In this document: piece by piece, positions 1 through 8,133 of the stretch
Layout of the letters: each line of letters starts with the position of its first letter
How positions within the stretch are numbered: position 1 is the stretch's first letter
Origin: Lactobacillus sp. MRS-253-APC-2B
GTDB taxonomy: Bacteria > Bacillota > Bacilli > Lactobacillales > Lactobacillaceae
Reading direction: 5' to 3'
Assembly (NCBI RefSeq): GCF_012843675.1
Contig: NZ_JABAFO010000010.1
Coordinates: 1 to 55,186, forward strand
Length of the DNA stretch: 55,186 nucleotides
Program-made: the position numbers and the translations under genes
Notes under the pieces: model-generated
Seen by the model: the letters and a program-made list of their open reading frames with translations, nothing else
Database searches by the model: none
What the model was told of the DNA's origin: nothing

Positions 1-393
1 TCAATCGTAATGATTGATGACCCTGCACATTTGTGTTCGTCGAAACTGTATTCAGTTTTCAAAGGTCTACCGTTGTTTGCTCATTTCAAACAAACAACTT
101 AATCAGTTTAACAAATTGTCAACTACCTGTCAAGAACTTTTTATTAACATTTCTTAGCAAGTCGGCGAAAAGTAATGAATCTCAAGCAATCAGCAACTCA
201 TCGCCGCGACAACGTTATCTAATATACAAAGATTGTCATCATATGTCAACGACTTATCAAAAGTTTTTCAATTATTTTAAAAAGTATGAATATTAAGCTC
301 TATTAACTTTAATTCATTCTGTAAAATTCGAATATTCTTACGAATATAAGCGGAATTAGTCGTCAACCTATTATTGAAAAATTTTTAATCAAT
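1..393. other. Gene-free AT-rich stretch at window start
   Basis: No convincing gene is seen. An open frame at 33-296 (+) has no ribosome binding site and a composition unlike a protein. Around 328-348 a short CGAATAT motif occurs twice. The region probably separates the assT terminator from a gene beyond the left edge. Confidence 0.5.
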
Positions 394-420
394 AAAAAAA
401 CGCCGACAAAGCTGCCGACG
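394..420 (-). terminator. Intrinsic terminator after assT
   Basis: On the minus strand a 7-bp stem (CGTCGGC with GTCGGCG, two G-U pairs in RNA) encloses a 6-nt loop and is followed by seven T. It lies 23 bases past the assT stop codon, the expected place. Confidence 0.7.
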
Positions 421-442
421 CTTCTTTAAATCAAGCACAAAA

Positions 443-1669
443 TTATTTGGTTGCATCAAATACGAAATTAGATGGCGTAAATTTGACGCGGTATGCACGG
501 TAAACGTATGTCCGGTCAGTTTTCGATGAACTGATAGTCAAGTTAAATACCTGGTTGTTGTTCTTATCAACTTCGATAATATTGCTTTGACTACCATCAT
601 GCTTGTAGCCAAAGTCAATCAAGGTATTGCCATTGCTTAAACGCTGTGCCGAGCCAATCACCCGTGTAAAGTTATCCTTACCCAAGCTCTTACCATAAGA
701 CCAAGTCTGCTTGATGGTTTTCTTCTTAGTATCAATCGTGTACTGAACCGCTTGTGAGTACTTGCCAGATGTCTTGGCATTACCGTTTGTGACATCAATG
801 TTGTTATCATAAAGCAACACTTTTAGTTTCCCATTTTTACTGCTCAAAAGCGTCAAATCATGCTGATCACCGGTAATCGTCGTACCTTTGGCTGGTGTCA
901 ACAGTTTGCTGCGATACTTCTTTGGCCATGAGCTTTTCTTTTTGCCAGAGTAGATCCAGTTAATTTTACCTGACTTATAGTTGATCGACATTGTTATATC
1001 CTGATTACGTGCTGAAACCAAGAGATTACCCGTCTTTTGATCATAGTAAAGCGAGTTCATGTGCAGCCAGTCGATCTTGCCACCCTTGGTTGTAGTACTG
1101 CTGTAGTTGCGGTACATGCTTGAAGGCAGCAATTTCTTAAAGTCGATTACCTTGACCGTCTTACCAGTCTTGTAATCAATTTCGGCGATCACGTCTTCCG
1201 CGTACTTGTCACCGCCAGAGATCGTTACCAACAGATTATGATTTGACAGTTCAAGCGCGTCATGATGAACCGCGGTAATGTATTGTTCAAGTGAGCTCTT
1301 ACCAAGCTTGTCGCTGAAACGATAACGCCGATAGATGCGGCCAAGGTAATCAGTTTCAGATAAGATGTTGTAGGACCCTTTATTGCCATTCGTCCGGTTT
1401 TGAATCAGCAAATGACCATTACTGAGCTGAACAAACGTGTGCCGGCTATAAAGCGTTGAATACCAGCGAATATTACCATCAGCATCGACAGCAAATGGTT
1501 CTTCAGAGGTCTTGTTGATGTAGGTCAGCTCGTTATTGCCGATCTGCATCTTGGACTTATTGCTCTTTGAAACCGTGATCTTAGTCTGGCGCAGGTTCTT
1601 AGGCAGCTTGCCCGTTTTAATGGTAAACGTTTTTTGTTCCGTCGTGCCATCTTTGTAGGTAAGCGTGAC
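443..1669 (-). pseudogene. assT: Aryl-sulfate sulfotransferase, C-terminal part of IS-split gene
   Basis: This is the catalytic C-terminal part (about 408 residues) of a PAPS-independent aryl-sulfate sulfotransferase, which moves sulfate from phenolic sulfate esters to other phenols through a histidine intermediate outside the membrane. Visible family features are a His-His-Asp segment (HHDALELSNHNLLVTIS), a WLHMNSL block followed by SARNQD, and a GDQHDL block, spaced like the active-site histidines of the beta-propeller. The frame stays open from 1669 down, but the first ATG in it is at 1549, so the stretch 1550-1669 belongs to the interrupted upstream half. Joining it to 3612-4040 across the element restores one 551-residue frame. 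Inactive as it stands, unless an internal start gives a partial product. Confidence 0.85.
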
Positions 1670-1896
1670 GTCAAGCTACCCCCGAATAAAATTCGGGGGC
1701 TTGTAGACTTCACCCATCAGTTCATCGCTGAATGAGTTACTAGCTACAATTTGCCTAGATAAAGCCAGCGCAGCAACATCTCAGATAATAAATTATCTTC
1801 GGATGGCACTACGTCTTACAGCCAATAACTAGGCCATTTAAGATCAAGCTAACGCTTAATCTAGGGGCGCAAGTTTCCAAACGTCCCTTTCTAAAA
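1670..1896 (-). ncRNA. Candidate omega-RNA (right-end RNA) of TnpB
   Basis: The 227 bases between the tnpB stop and the right element end contain no gene and are partly conserved in the copy at 11642. In characterised IS200/IS605 systems this region is transcribed with or from the tnpB 3' end as the guide RNA, and the guide is the host sequence just past the element. Here that guide would start with assT bases read from 1669 downward. A terminal hairpin at about 1680-1700 is visible. That the RNA is made is inference. Confidence 0.5.
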
Positions 1897-3231
1897 CTAA
1901 TAAATTGCTTCTAGATTCTGGTCGGGTCTGCTTAGCAAGCGTTGCCCCTTCGCTAAGATATTCAAAGCAGCATTGTGATCACGAATGTGATGAACATGGC
2001 AATTAGGACAAGTCCATTCACGATCATGAAGAGTTAATCGTTTGGTACCTTTGCTGCCCATCACGAAGCCGCAATCATAACAAGTTTGGGTTGTGTAAGC
2101 TGGATTAACTTCGACAAACGTGCGTCCATACAGCGGGGCCCTATATTCCAGCATACCCAAAAAAGTCCGCCAACCAACATCGGAAATACTCATTGCCAGG
2201 GCATGATTTTTAAGCATATTTTTACTCTTCAAGTTTTCCGCAACTACCAAATCGTGGCTCTTGATTAGTGCAGTCGAGGTTTCATGAAGAAAGTTTAGGC
2301 GCCGATTACGAATCCGTTGATGGATTTTGGCAACGACCAGCTTCTCCTGCTGGTAATTCTTGCTTGCCCACAAAGGACGATGCTCTTTTTTGGCACGCCG
2401 TGCCCGGCGAGAAAGAATTCGTTGGTGTTTTGCCAAGTGCTTCTTGATGGCACGATAATAGTGGGGATTAGCAACCTGCTTCTGATCACTGGTAGTAAGA
2501 AAGTTTTCGGTGTTTAGATCAATACCAACTGCTTGATTGGTATTGGGTAAAGCCTGGTGGAACGGCTCATCACTTTTAAGCAGTAATGAAACGGTCCATT
2601 GCCCGGTCGCGTAGTGCTTAATTGTAACAGTGGCAATCCGTACCAACCGATTAGTTGGCAATGAACGGTGTAATTTCACCTTAATAGAACCTAACTTCGG
2701 TAGCTGAATATGGTTATGATCTAAAAATTTGATTGACCCATTATAAAGTGAAGGAGTTCCCCCGTGTTTCTTTACGGTTGCACTCGAATAATGATTGGAA
2801 GTCGAATATGACTGAACAGAACGGCTTTTGCACTTAAACTTTGGTTTTCCGGCAGTGTGTACTTTCCGAAACATATTCCAAGCGGCTTTATAATTAACTT
2901 CGGTATTGGTGAACATATCACTATCAAGGTCATCATCACCAAGCCAAGGATATTGTTGAGCAGTGATACGAGCTAAACCAGTCGGCCGTTTCTGGCTCTT
3001 CTTAATTACCTTGCCGTTCTTGTCATAACGCCAATATGCTTCTGGAATTGGGTATCGCTTATCAAGTTTGTTTTTGATAATTCTACTATCAGTCCAGCTA
3101 TTAGCTAACAATTGGTTATAAATGAACCGTGAAGCATTCAGATTCTTCCACAAAATCTTTTCTTGTTTCCAATTTGGATATAAGCGTAGCTTTAGTCCCA
3201 TCATATATGGCAAATCTTCTTTTTTCGGCAT
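1897..3231 (-). CDS. tnpB: TnpB RNA-guided nuclease of IS200/IS605 family
   Basis: A 444-residue TnpB, the transposon-encoded ancestor of Cas12, which uses an RNA from the right element end to cut DNA next to a TAM. All RuvC-like acidic residues appear present: D238 (in GIDLN), E332 (in VAENL) and D418 (in RDHNAALNI). A zinc ribbon with two Cys pairs (CYDCG, then CPNCH) sits between the last two. The N-terminal helix-turn-helix/wedge part (KLRLYPNWKQEKILWKNL, then SRFIYNQLL) is normal. The start ATG at 3231 follows a GGGGGG-rich stretch (AAGGGGGGTG on the coding strand) that can act as ribosome binding site. The frame is complete with no internal stop, unlike its partner tnpA. Confidence 0.93.
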   Translation of the reverse strand: MPKKEDLPYMMGLKLRLYPNWKQEKILWKNLNASRFIYNQLLANSWTDSRIIKNKLDKRYPIPEAYWRYDKNGKVIKKSQKRPTGLARITAQQYPWLGDDDLDSDMFTNTEVNYKAAWNMFRKVHTAGKPKFKCKSRSVQSYSTSNHYSSATVKKHGGTPSLYNGSIKFLDHNHIQLPKLGSIKVKLHRSLPTNRLVRIATVTIKHYATGQWTVSLLLKSDEPFHQALPNTNQAVGIDLNTENFLTTSDQKQVANPHYYRAIKKHLAKHQRILSRRARRAKKEHRPLWASKNYQQEKLVVAKIHQRIRNRRLNFLHETSTALIKSHDLVVAENLKSKNMLKNHALAMSISDVGWRTFLGMLEYRAPLYGRTFVEVNPAYTTQTCYDCGFVMGSKGTKRLTLHDREWTCPNCHVHHIRDHNAALNILAKGQRLLSRPDQNLEAIY

Positions 3232-3258
3232 GTTATTTCACCCCCCTTTACTAATTTC

Positions 3259-3563
3259 CATTGTACTACTAAATATCGGAATGCCACATTTACAACGCCA
3301 GCACTAGTCAACGAGACGAAAGATATTCTAAGCACATTGCCAATCTTCATGATATTACGATAGAAAAAATGGAAGTGATGCCAGATCATATTCATATGTT
3401 GATCAGTTTTAAGCTCAAGTATTCAGCAACGAATATCGTTAAGGCACTAAAGGTTGGCAGTGCGCGAATATTCCTGCGTAATCATTCAGAAATCAAGCAA
3501 AAGCAGTACTGGGACGGCCATTTGTGGTCACGTAGCTATTACATGGGGACACTACTGCACTAA
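3259..3563 (+). pseudogene. tnpA: Remnant of TnpA (Y1 HUH transposase), frameshifted and truncated
   Basis: Two frames carry adjacent pieces of an IS200/IS605 TnpA. From 3259 one frame reads TTKYRNATFTTPALVNETKD; near 3335 the match moves to a second frame reading ANLHDITIEKMEVMPDHIHM, which holds the HUH metal-binding motif (HIH), then LWSRSYYMGTLLH and a stop. The first beta strand before TTKYR is missing, and after GTL the C-terminal helix that normally holds the catalytic tyrosine is gone, replaced by a stop and the left-end hairpin. It cannot be a working transposase. It diverges from tnpB. Confidence 0.85.
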
Positions 3564-3611
3564 TAAAGGGGCATTCCTCCCCCGATTAAAATCGTGGGAT
3601 TCCTGCCCGAG

Positions 3612-4040
3612 TTTTAATTGAACCTGGTTGGAGTAGTTGGCATAAAGCCCCACGATCGGTACCTGATGCGTAGTCTTATACCCCTTAACCGTATTGGTAA
3701 TCGAGGTGTTATCCGTCTTGCCGACAACCGTGTAAGTTACCTTAGCGACCTGGTCTGTTTTAAAGATCATCAAGGCGGTCAGCGGCGAGGTGCCATATGG
3801 ATTAACCTTGACGTAAGCATTATTCAGCGTCCGCGTAGTACTTTTGACGATTTTAGCGTAGCTTTTGGTCTGCTTGGATGTTGGATTATTCTTCAGCAGA
3901 TGACTGTTGATGTTCTTAATAATCTGCTTATCAAAAATCACTCCGAGCGAATAACGACGATAGCCCAGCCAGCCGCCAACGCCGCATAAGACCAGCAGCA
4001 ACGCAATCAGTACCAGCCAGCGTCCCTTTTTGTGATGCAA
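3612..4040 (-). pseudogene. assT: Aryl-sulfate sulfotransferase, N-terminal part of IS-split gene
   Basis: The first 143 codons of the sulfotransferase. Residues 8-26 form a hydrophobic signal/anchor segment after a basic start (HHKKGRW), so the enzyme was exported. The following NPYGTSPLTALMIF and VTYTVVGKTDNTSI segments resemble the N-terminal beta domain of bacterial AssT. The start is a TTG at 4040 with AAGGAAAG 8 bases upstream. After residue 143 the frame runs into the element and stops at 3552, adding about 19 foreign residues. Together with 443-1669 it makes one gene broken only by the insertion. Confidence 0.8.
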
Positions 4041-4330
4041 ACAATCACTTTCCTTAAATTGAATTAATATTCTGCCTTGATTGATACTCTATCGAAAGCC
4101 CGACCATCAAAGCTGATATGCAAAGTTTAAAAAAGAATTGCGAATCCTTTTAGGAGAAGTTTTGAATAAAGAAACGACAAAATGTAAATTTTATACGATA
4201 TAAATTTTGCGTTTCTTAATTTTTGCCTTTAATAAATTCATCAAAAAGTCAATTTCAGCGCTTTTTTGACATTTAGCAAGCTTTTCGACAAATAGCGAAA
4301 TTTAATCCTATTATTACTTGGTTTTTGCAT

Positions 4331-4355
4331 TATAATAGGAATGTAAGCACTTTAA
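4331..4355 (+). promoter_or_regulatory. pckA -10 box and CcpA cre-like site
   Basis: A perfect TATAAT at 4331-4336 lies 51 bases upstream of the pckA start; no good -35 is visible. Directly downstream, TGTAAGCACTTTAA (4342-4355) matches the cre consensus TGWAANCGNTNWCA except at two positions. A CcpA roadblock is expected biology for a gluconeogenic gene, but the site is inferred from sequence only. Confidence 0.4.
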
Positions 4356-4387
4356 TCACGATAATTCATCAGAAAGGTGGCTGTTCA

Positions 4388-6034
4388 ATGAGTACTCAAA
4401 CAAAATTTTCTGAAAAAGACATCGTTAAGACCAACCCGATCTTCTCACGGACGCGGACGACGATTGAATCGGCATTTTATGCCAACAATATGACACATAT
4501 TGCCGATACCGCGACTGCTTATCGTTTGGCGGCTGACAACCCTAATACCATCGTTACCGACCTGCCAATCAAGCATACCGAAGAACTGGGGCTGCCAGCC
4601 GATGCCAAGATGCTGGTTGACAACCATGGTCAGATCGTGGGCCGGACTGCGGCAGCACGGCGTTTGATCGGTTCACCAGACGTTGATGCCGAAAAAATCG
4701 ATGGCGTCTTGCGCGAAGCTATCTATGAAGGTCATGAACGCGACTTTTACACGACGGACGTAATCGTGGGGCTAGATGAAGACTTTATGGTAAAGGCGCA
4801 CTTGGCTCTGGCAGAAGGCTTTGAGGTCAATCTGCTTTCCTACATGCTCAACTTCCAAACAGCTACCGAAAATTGGCTGAAGCGCTATGCCGATTCACGG
4901 GCCTATGACGAAGGCGACATCTATCTGTACTGCGACCCATACTGGAGCAATCCTGACTATCCACATGGCCTGGTTGTCATCGATGCTCAGCACAATGCGG
5001 CCGCGGTTTTGGGGCTGCGCTACTTTGGCGAGCTTAAAAAGTCTACTTTGACACTGGCCTGGGCAACCGCGCACCGACATGGTTTTACGGCTTGTCACGG
5101 TGGCGAAAAGACTTTCCACTTCAGCGACCGTGATGATCAGACTTTTGCCTTCTATGGGCTTTCCGGATCAGGCAAGTCTACGCTGACCCACGCTAAGCAC
5201 GACGGCAAGTTCGATATTACCGTGCTGCATGACGATGCGTTCGTAATCAATCGTGAGGACGGCAGCTCCACGGCTCTTGAACCTGCCTATTTTGACAAGA
5301 CCAACGATTATCTGCCAGGCAGCCGCGAAATTCAGTACTTTACCACGGTGATGAATGTTGGCGTCACGCTTAATGAAGCCGGCCAAAAGGTACTGGTAAC
5401 TCAAGATCTGCGCAATGGCAACGGGCGGACCATCAAAACGCGCTACGCTTCTACCAACCGAGTGGACCGCGAAATTGCCCCAATCAACGCCGTCTTTTGG
5501 ATCATGAAAGATGACAGTCTGCCACCAGTCGTTAAACTGACTGATCCCGTCACCGCGGCTACGTTTGGCCTGACGCTGGCTACCAAGCGCTCTACCGCTG
5601 AAAACGTGGTGGGAGCTGATCGCAATGCCCTGGTTATCGAACCATTTGCCGACCCATTCCGTGCCTATCCATTAAGCGAGGACTATCAAGACTTTAAGGC
5701 TTTGTTTGAAAAACGCCATGTTGACTGCTATATTGTCAACACCGCCAACTTCAACGGCTTAGACATCCCTAAAGAACTGACATTGAAGGCTTTGGAAGAC
5801 ATTGCCCAAAACCAGGCCGCCTTCCAGCCATTTGGCAAGCTGGCCAACATGGAATACATTGCCTATGATGGCTATCCTGTCGACTTTAACGATGCCGAAT
5901 ACGTGACTAAGCTCAAGACGCGCCTTGAAATTCGGCGTGATTGGGTTAAGAACTATGAAGCTCAGCACTCGGGCGAAAAGCTTCCATCTGAAATTCTGAC
6001 CAGTCTGGATAATCTGATCAACTCCCTAAACTAA
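4388..6034 (+). CDS. pckA: ATP-dependent phosphoenolpyruvate carboxykinase
   Basis: Converts oxaloacetate and ATP to phosphoenolpyruvate, ADP and CO2, the entry to gluconeogenesis or, in some lactobacilli, a CO2-fixing anaplerotic route. The 548-residue product has the kinase-1a P-loop GLSGSGKSTLT, the kinase-2 motif LHDDAFVI, and the substrate-side segment SREIQYFTT. Length fits the ATP-type family (about 540). The start at 4388 was chosen over an upstream ATG at 4325 because GAAAGGTGG sits correctly before it and the extra residues look like leader sequence. It is a single gene with its own promoter, between the broken assT and the converging gene at 6074. Confidence 0.95.
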   Translation: MSTQTKFSEKDIVKTNPIFSRTRTTIESAFYANNMTHIADTATAYRLAADNPNTIVTDLPIKHTEELGLPADAKMLVDNHGQIVGRTAAARRLIGSPDVDAEKIDGVLREAIYEGHERDFYTTDVIVGLDEDFMVKAHLALAEGFEVNLLSYMLNFQTATENWLKRYADSRAYDEGDIYLYCDPYWSNPDYPHGLVVIDAQHNAAAVLGLRYFGELKKSTLTLAWATAHRHGFTACHGGEKTFHFSDRDDQTFAFYGLSGSGKSTLTHAKHDGKFDITVLHDDAFVINREDGSSTALEPAYFDKTNDYLPGSREIQYFTTVMNVGVTLNEAGQKVLVTQDLRNGNGRTIKTRYASTNRVDREIAPINAVFWIMKDDSLPPVVKLTDPVTAATFGLTLATKRSTAENVVGADRNALVIEPFADPFRAYPLSEDYQDFKALFEKRHVDCYIVNTANFNGLDIPKELTLKALEDIAQNQAAFQPFGKLANMEYIAYDGYPVDFNDAEYVTKLKTRLEIRRDWVKNYEAQHSGEKLPSEILTSLDNLINSLN

Positions 6035-6073
6035 TTAAATACTAACAACCTTGATCTTCCAGCGCTGAACTGC

Positions 6074-6643
6074 TTAATGCGGCTCAGCGCTTTTTAGATG
6101 CGACGTCAAACTTTTTCGCGCGACAAGATCATAGTTTTGATCAATTTTCATAACATGGTTGGTCAGCCAGATTTGATATTGATCAACATAATACGGATCA
6201 ATCGGACGACAGCTGGCTTCATAAAAAACACGCTCCCGTTCTATAATATAGCCAATCAGCGCCTGCCTCCCCATTTTGGTGGCCGTATCGGGTAAAAGTC
6301 GGCGCGGCCCTTCAATTTTTGCCAGCGGCACGACTTGCGATGGACGCTCTACTTTATAATCAAGTTTTTGCTGAGTACCAAAATATCCTTTGACGTAGCT
6401 GGCAACCCGACCATCAAACTGCAGCAAGTCGCCAGTCAACAATTCGCCTAAAGCTAAGAAGCCTTTCGTATAGTTAAGCCATAAATGATCAGTAATCAGT
6501 TCCCCAGTCTCTGATAAGGCAACTTGGGTGAGTAAGAGCGTCGGCTGATAGTAACGATATCTTTTCTTATAGCCAACGCGTTCAAAACGATCGATAAACG
6601 TGTGTCGCTTTTGGCTGCCGAGCTGCTTAAGCTTTTTTCTCAT
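6074..6643 (-). CDS. Unknown protein following padR
   Basis: About 189 residues, not assigned to a family. I start it at 6643 because AAAGGA stands 10 bases before that ATG, although the frame is open to 6817. It opens with a basic stretch (MRKKLKQLGSQKRHTF) and a compact beta-rich core with TDHLWLNYTKGFLALGEL and GDLLQFDGRVASYVKGY, a pattern suggestive of an OB-like nucleic-acid or ligand-binding barrel. No signal peptide or membrane segment is seen. It lies downstream of padA and padR on the same strand and may be co-transcribed. Its function is unknown. Confidence 0.65.
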   Translation of the reverse strand: MRKKLKQLGSQKRHTFIDRFERVGYKKRYRYYQPTLLLTQVALSETGELITDHLWLNYTKGFLALGELLTGDLLQFDGRVASYVKGYFGTQQKLDYKVERPSQVVPLAKIEGPRRLLPDTATKMGRQALIGYIIERERVFYEASCRPIDPYYVDQYQIWLTNHVMKIDQNYDLVARKSLTSHLKSAEPH

Positions 6644-6822
6644 TTTTTCTGCTTCCTTTCTCAAATCATCTATCAGCGTCTTCATAAATGCTTTAGTCGA
6701 TTTAAGCAGAAATGCATTTTTAGGGAGAAAAGTTCTGAATTTACGTAGCATAATATAAAAAGCAATCGCACACCACCAGTTTCCCAAAAGCTGGTATAGC
6801 GGGATTGCTTTTCTCAAAGTCG

Positions 6823-7356
6823 TTATCGATTATTAATTTTATCTTCCAGCCAGGCCAATTGATTTTCTTGGCGACTGATCGCCCGAGCTAAAATCAAGTA
6901 ATGGCCATAATGCTGATCAATCTGTTCTTGACGGCTGAACAATGTTTGTCGACGCTTGCGCAGGTGATTAAGACTGTTGCTGACCAATTGAATCTGGTGC
7001 TTAAACAATTTTTCCAGTCGCGGATCATTACGATCATTGATGAAAAAAGTCTTTAAAGAAAAAAGGTCTTTGGATACTGGGAGCTTATCAACAGGTTCCA
7101 TCAGCCAGTCGTTAATAATCTCATGTCCATAAGCTGTTAGACGGTAATGTATCTCTTTATCATTATCTTCTTTGGAGTAGCTTTCAATCCAACGATCTTG
7201 TTCCATACGCTTTAGCTCTGGATAAACCTGACTATGTGATGATTGCCAAAATTCCCCGATATCAAAGCGAAACTCATCCATAATCTGCTTTCCAGTACAG
7301 TCCTTATTAAGCAGGATCCCCATAATAACATAGGGCAGTATCCTTTTTTGCGGCAT
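6823..7356 (-). CDS. padR: PadR repressor of phenolic acid decarboxylase
   Basis: A 177-residue PadR-family regulator. The N-terminal winged helix (PYVIMGILLNKDCTGKQIMD, then SHSQVYPELKRMEQDRWI) is followed by a long C-terminal helical dimerisation part (residues about 85-175), the architecture of true PadR. In lactic acid bacteria PadR represses padA until p-coumaric or ferulic acid releases it. It sits 48 bases after padA on the same strand, and a canonical PadR box is present at 7981-7996, so target and regulator agree. Confidence 0.9.
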   Translation of the reverse strand: MPQKRILPYVIMGILLNKDCTGKQIMDEFRFDIGEFWQSSHSQVYPELKRMEQDRWIESYSKEDNDKEIHYRLTAYGHEIINDWLMEPVDKLPVSKDLFSLKTFFINDRNDPRLEKLFKHQIQLVSNSLNHLRKRRQTLFSRQEQIDQHYGHYLILARAISRQENQLAWLEDKINNR

Positions 7357-7404
7357 TTTGCAGCATCCTTCCTTATCTGATTCTGCAAAACATTATATAA
7401 CAAG

Positions 7405-7959
7405 CTACTTAGCCAGACGATGGTAATTTTCATCAAAGAAACGGCCATTGCGAATATCGTCAGTCATGCCGGCATAAGGGGCTTCATTGATGACTTCTTC
7501 ATTATCCTGACCAGCGTCGCCCATGTAGGTAATCGTCGCAAACTCAGGCACTACTAATTTTGGATAGGTTTCATACTTTTCACGCGATTCATGCATTAAA
7601 TCAATGTGTTCGTTTTGGAAACAAACCGTAATTTCTGGATGTTCCTGTACCCATTTTGGAAAGAAAATCGTACCATTAAGCTTATGTTCATTAGGAACGA
7701 AATCCAACGCGACATCAGTTCCCGTTGGTTCAGTCCAGGCAATCTTGTAAATTCCTTCCGTTAATTGATGAATGTGCGCTGGTTGATCCTTAACCCAACG
7801 GCCGGCAACCATTCCGCCATGAATCCGATAGTCAACCGTATGATCATTTTTAGCGTACCATTCATATTCCCAGCCATTGTCATACGTATAGATGAAATGT
7901 GTTCCCAAAAAGTCATCCAGCGTTTTGAAATGTTTGTCCATGTGATTTAAGTTTGCCAT
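7405..7959 (-). CDS. padA: Phenolic acid decarboxylase
   Basis: A non-oxidative, cofactor-free decarboxylase of p-coumaric, ferulic and caffeic acids to vinyl phenols, a detoxification of plant acids. The 184 residues match the lipocalin-like PAD family along their length: [19 protein letters not shown] with the active-site tyrosines, [12 protein letters not shown] with the conserved Arg, and [12 protein letters not shown] near the end. AAAGGCGG lies 9 bases before the ATG. First gene of a padA-padR unit whose promoter and operator are visible at 7981-8030. Confidence 0.95.
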   Translation of the reverse strand: MANLNHMDKHFKTLDDFLGTHFIYTYDNGWEYEWYAKNDHTVDYRIHGGMVAGRWVKDQPAHIHQLTEGIYKIAWTEPTGTDVALDFVPNEHKLNGTIFFPKWVQEHPEITVCFQNEHIDLMHESREKYETYPKLVVPEFATITYMGDAGQDNEEVINEAPYAGMTDDIRNGRFFDENYHRLAK

Positions 7960-7980
7960 ATTTATTTCCGCCTTTCATAA

Positions 7981-8030
7981 ATGTCGTTATCAACATAAAA
8001 TAGATTATCACTTTATGTCGTTATCGTCAA
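7981..8030 (-). promoter_or_regulatory. padA promoter with PadR operator
   Basis: On the minus strand, -35 TTGACG (8025-8030) and -10 TAATCT (8002-8007) are 17 bp apart. ATGTCGTTATCAACAT at 7981-7996 fits the known PadR box ATGT-N8-ACAT exactly. The same ATGTCGTTATC core recurs at 8015-8025 between -35 and -10 as a half-matching second copy. Repressor would therefore cover both the promoter and the transcription start. Confidence 0.85.
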
Positions 8031-8052
8031 ATATCACCGACTAAAATAATTT

Positions 8053-8090
8053 GACCCCCATTCCCAAAAATACTTTTGAGAATGAGGGTC
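8053..8090 (-). terminator. Terminator after MFS exporter gene
   Basis: An inverted repeat with arms GACCCCCATTC and GAATGAGGGTC plus AAAA/TTTT at the loop side, followed on the minus strand by an A/T-rich run. It lies 44 bases past the exporter stop and just upstream of the padA promoter. Confidence 0.65.
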
Positions 8091-8133
8091 TATTGAAAAT
8101 TTTTGGATTTATTTTAAAGGCTTAATAACACGA

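Larger units (their letters stand above)
1670..3611 (-). mobile_element. IS200/IS605-type element (tnpB intact, tnpA broken) inserted in assT
   Basis: A 1942-bp element. The boundaries were set by two facts: removing 1670-3611 joins the two assT halves exactly in frame, and the sequence from 1670 inward matches a second copy at 11642-11766 (122 of 125 bases). There are no inverted terminal repeats and no target duplication, as expected for single-strand transposition by an HUH enzyme. Subterminal hairpins are visible at both ends: about 1680-1700 (CCCCCGAA with TTCGGGGG) and about 3577-3597 (an imperfect pair). The left flank in tnpB orientation ends in TTAAA, the likely target/TAM side. tnpA and tnpB diverge. 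The element is probably no longer autonomous. Confidence 0.85.

Noticed and set aside
33-296. Open frame of 87 codons on the plus strand
   Set aside because: No ribosome binding site, low-complexity composition and no family pattern.
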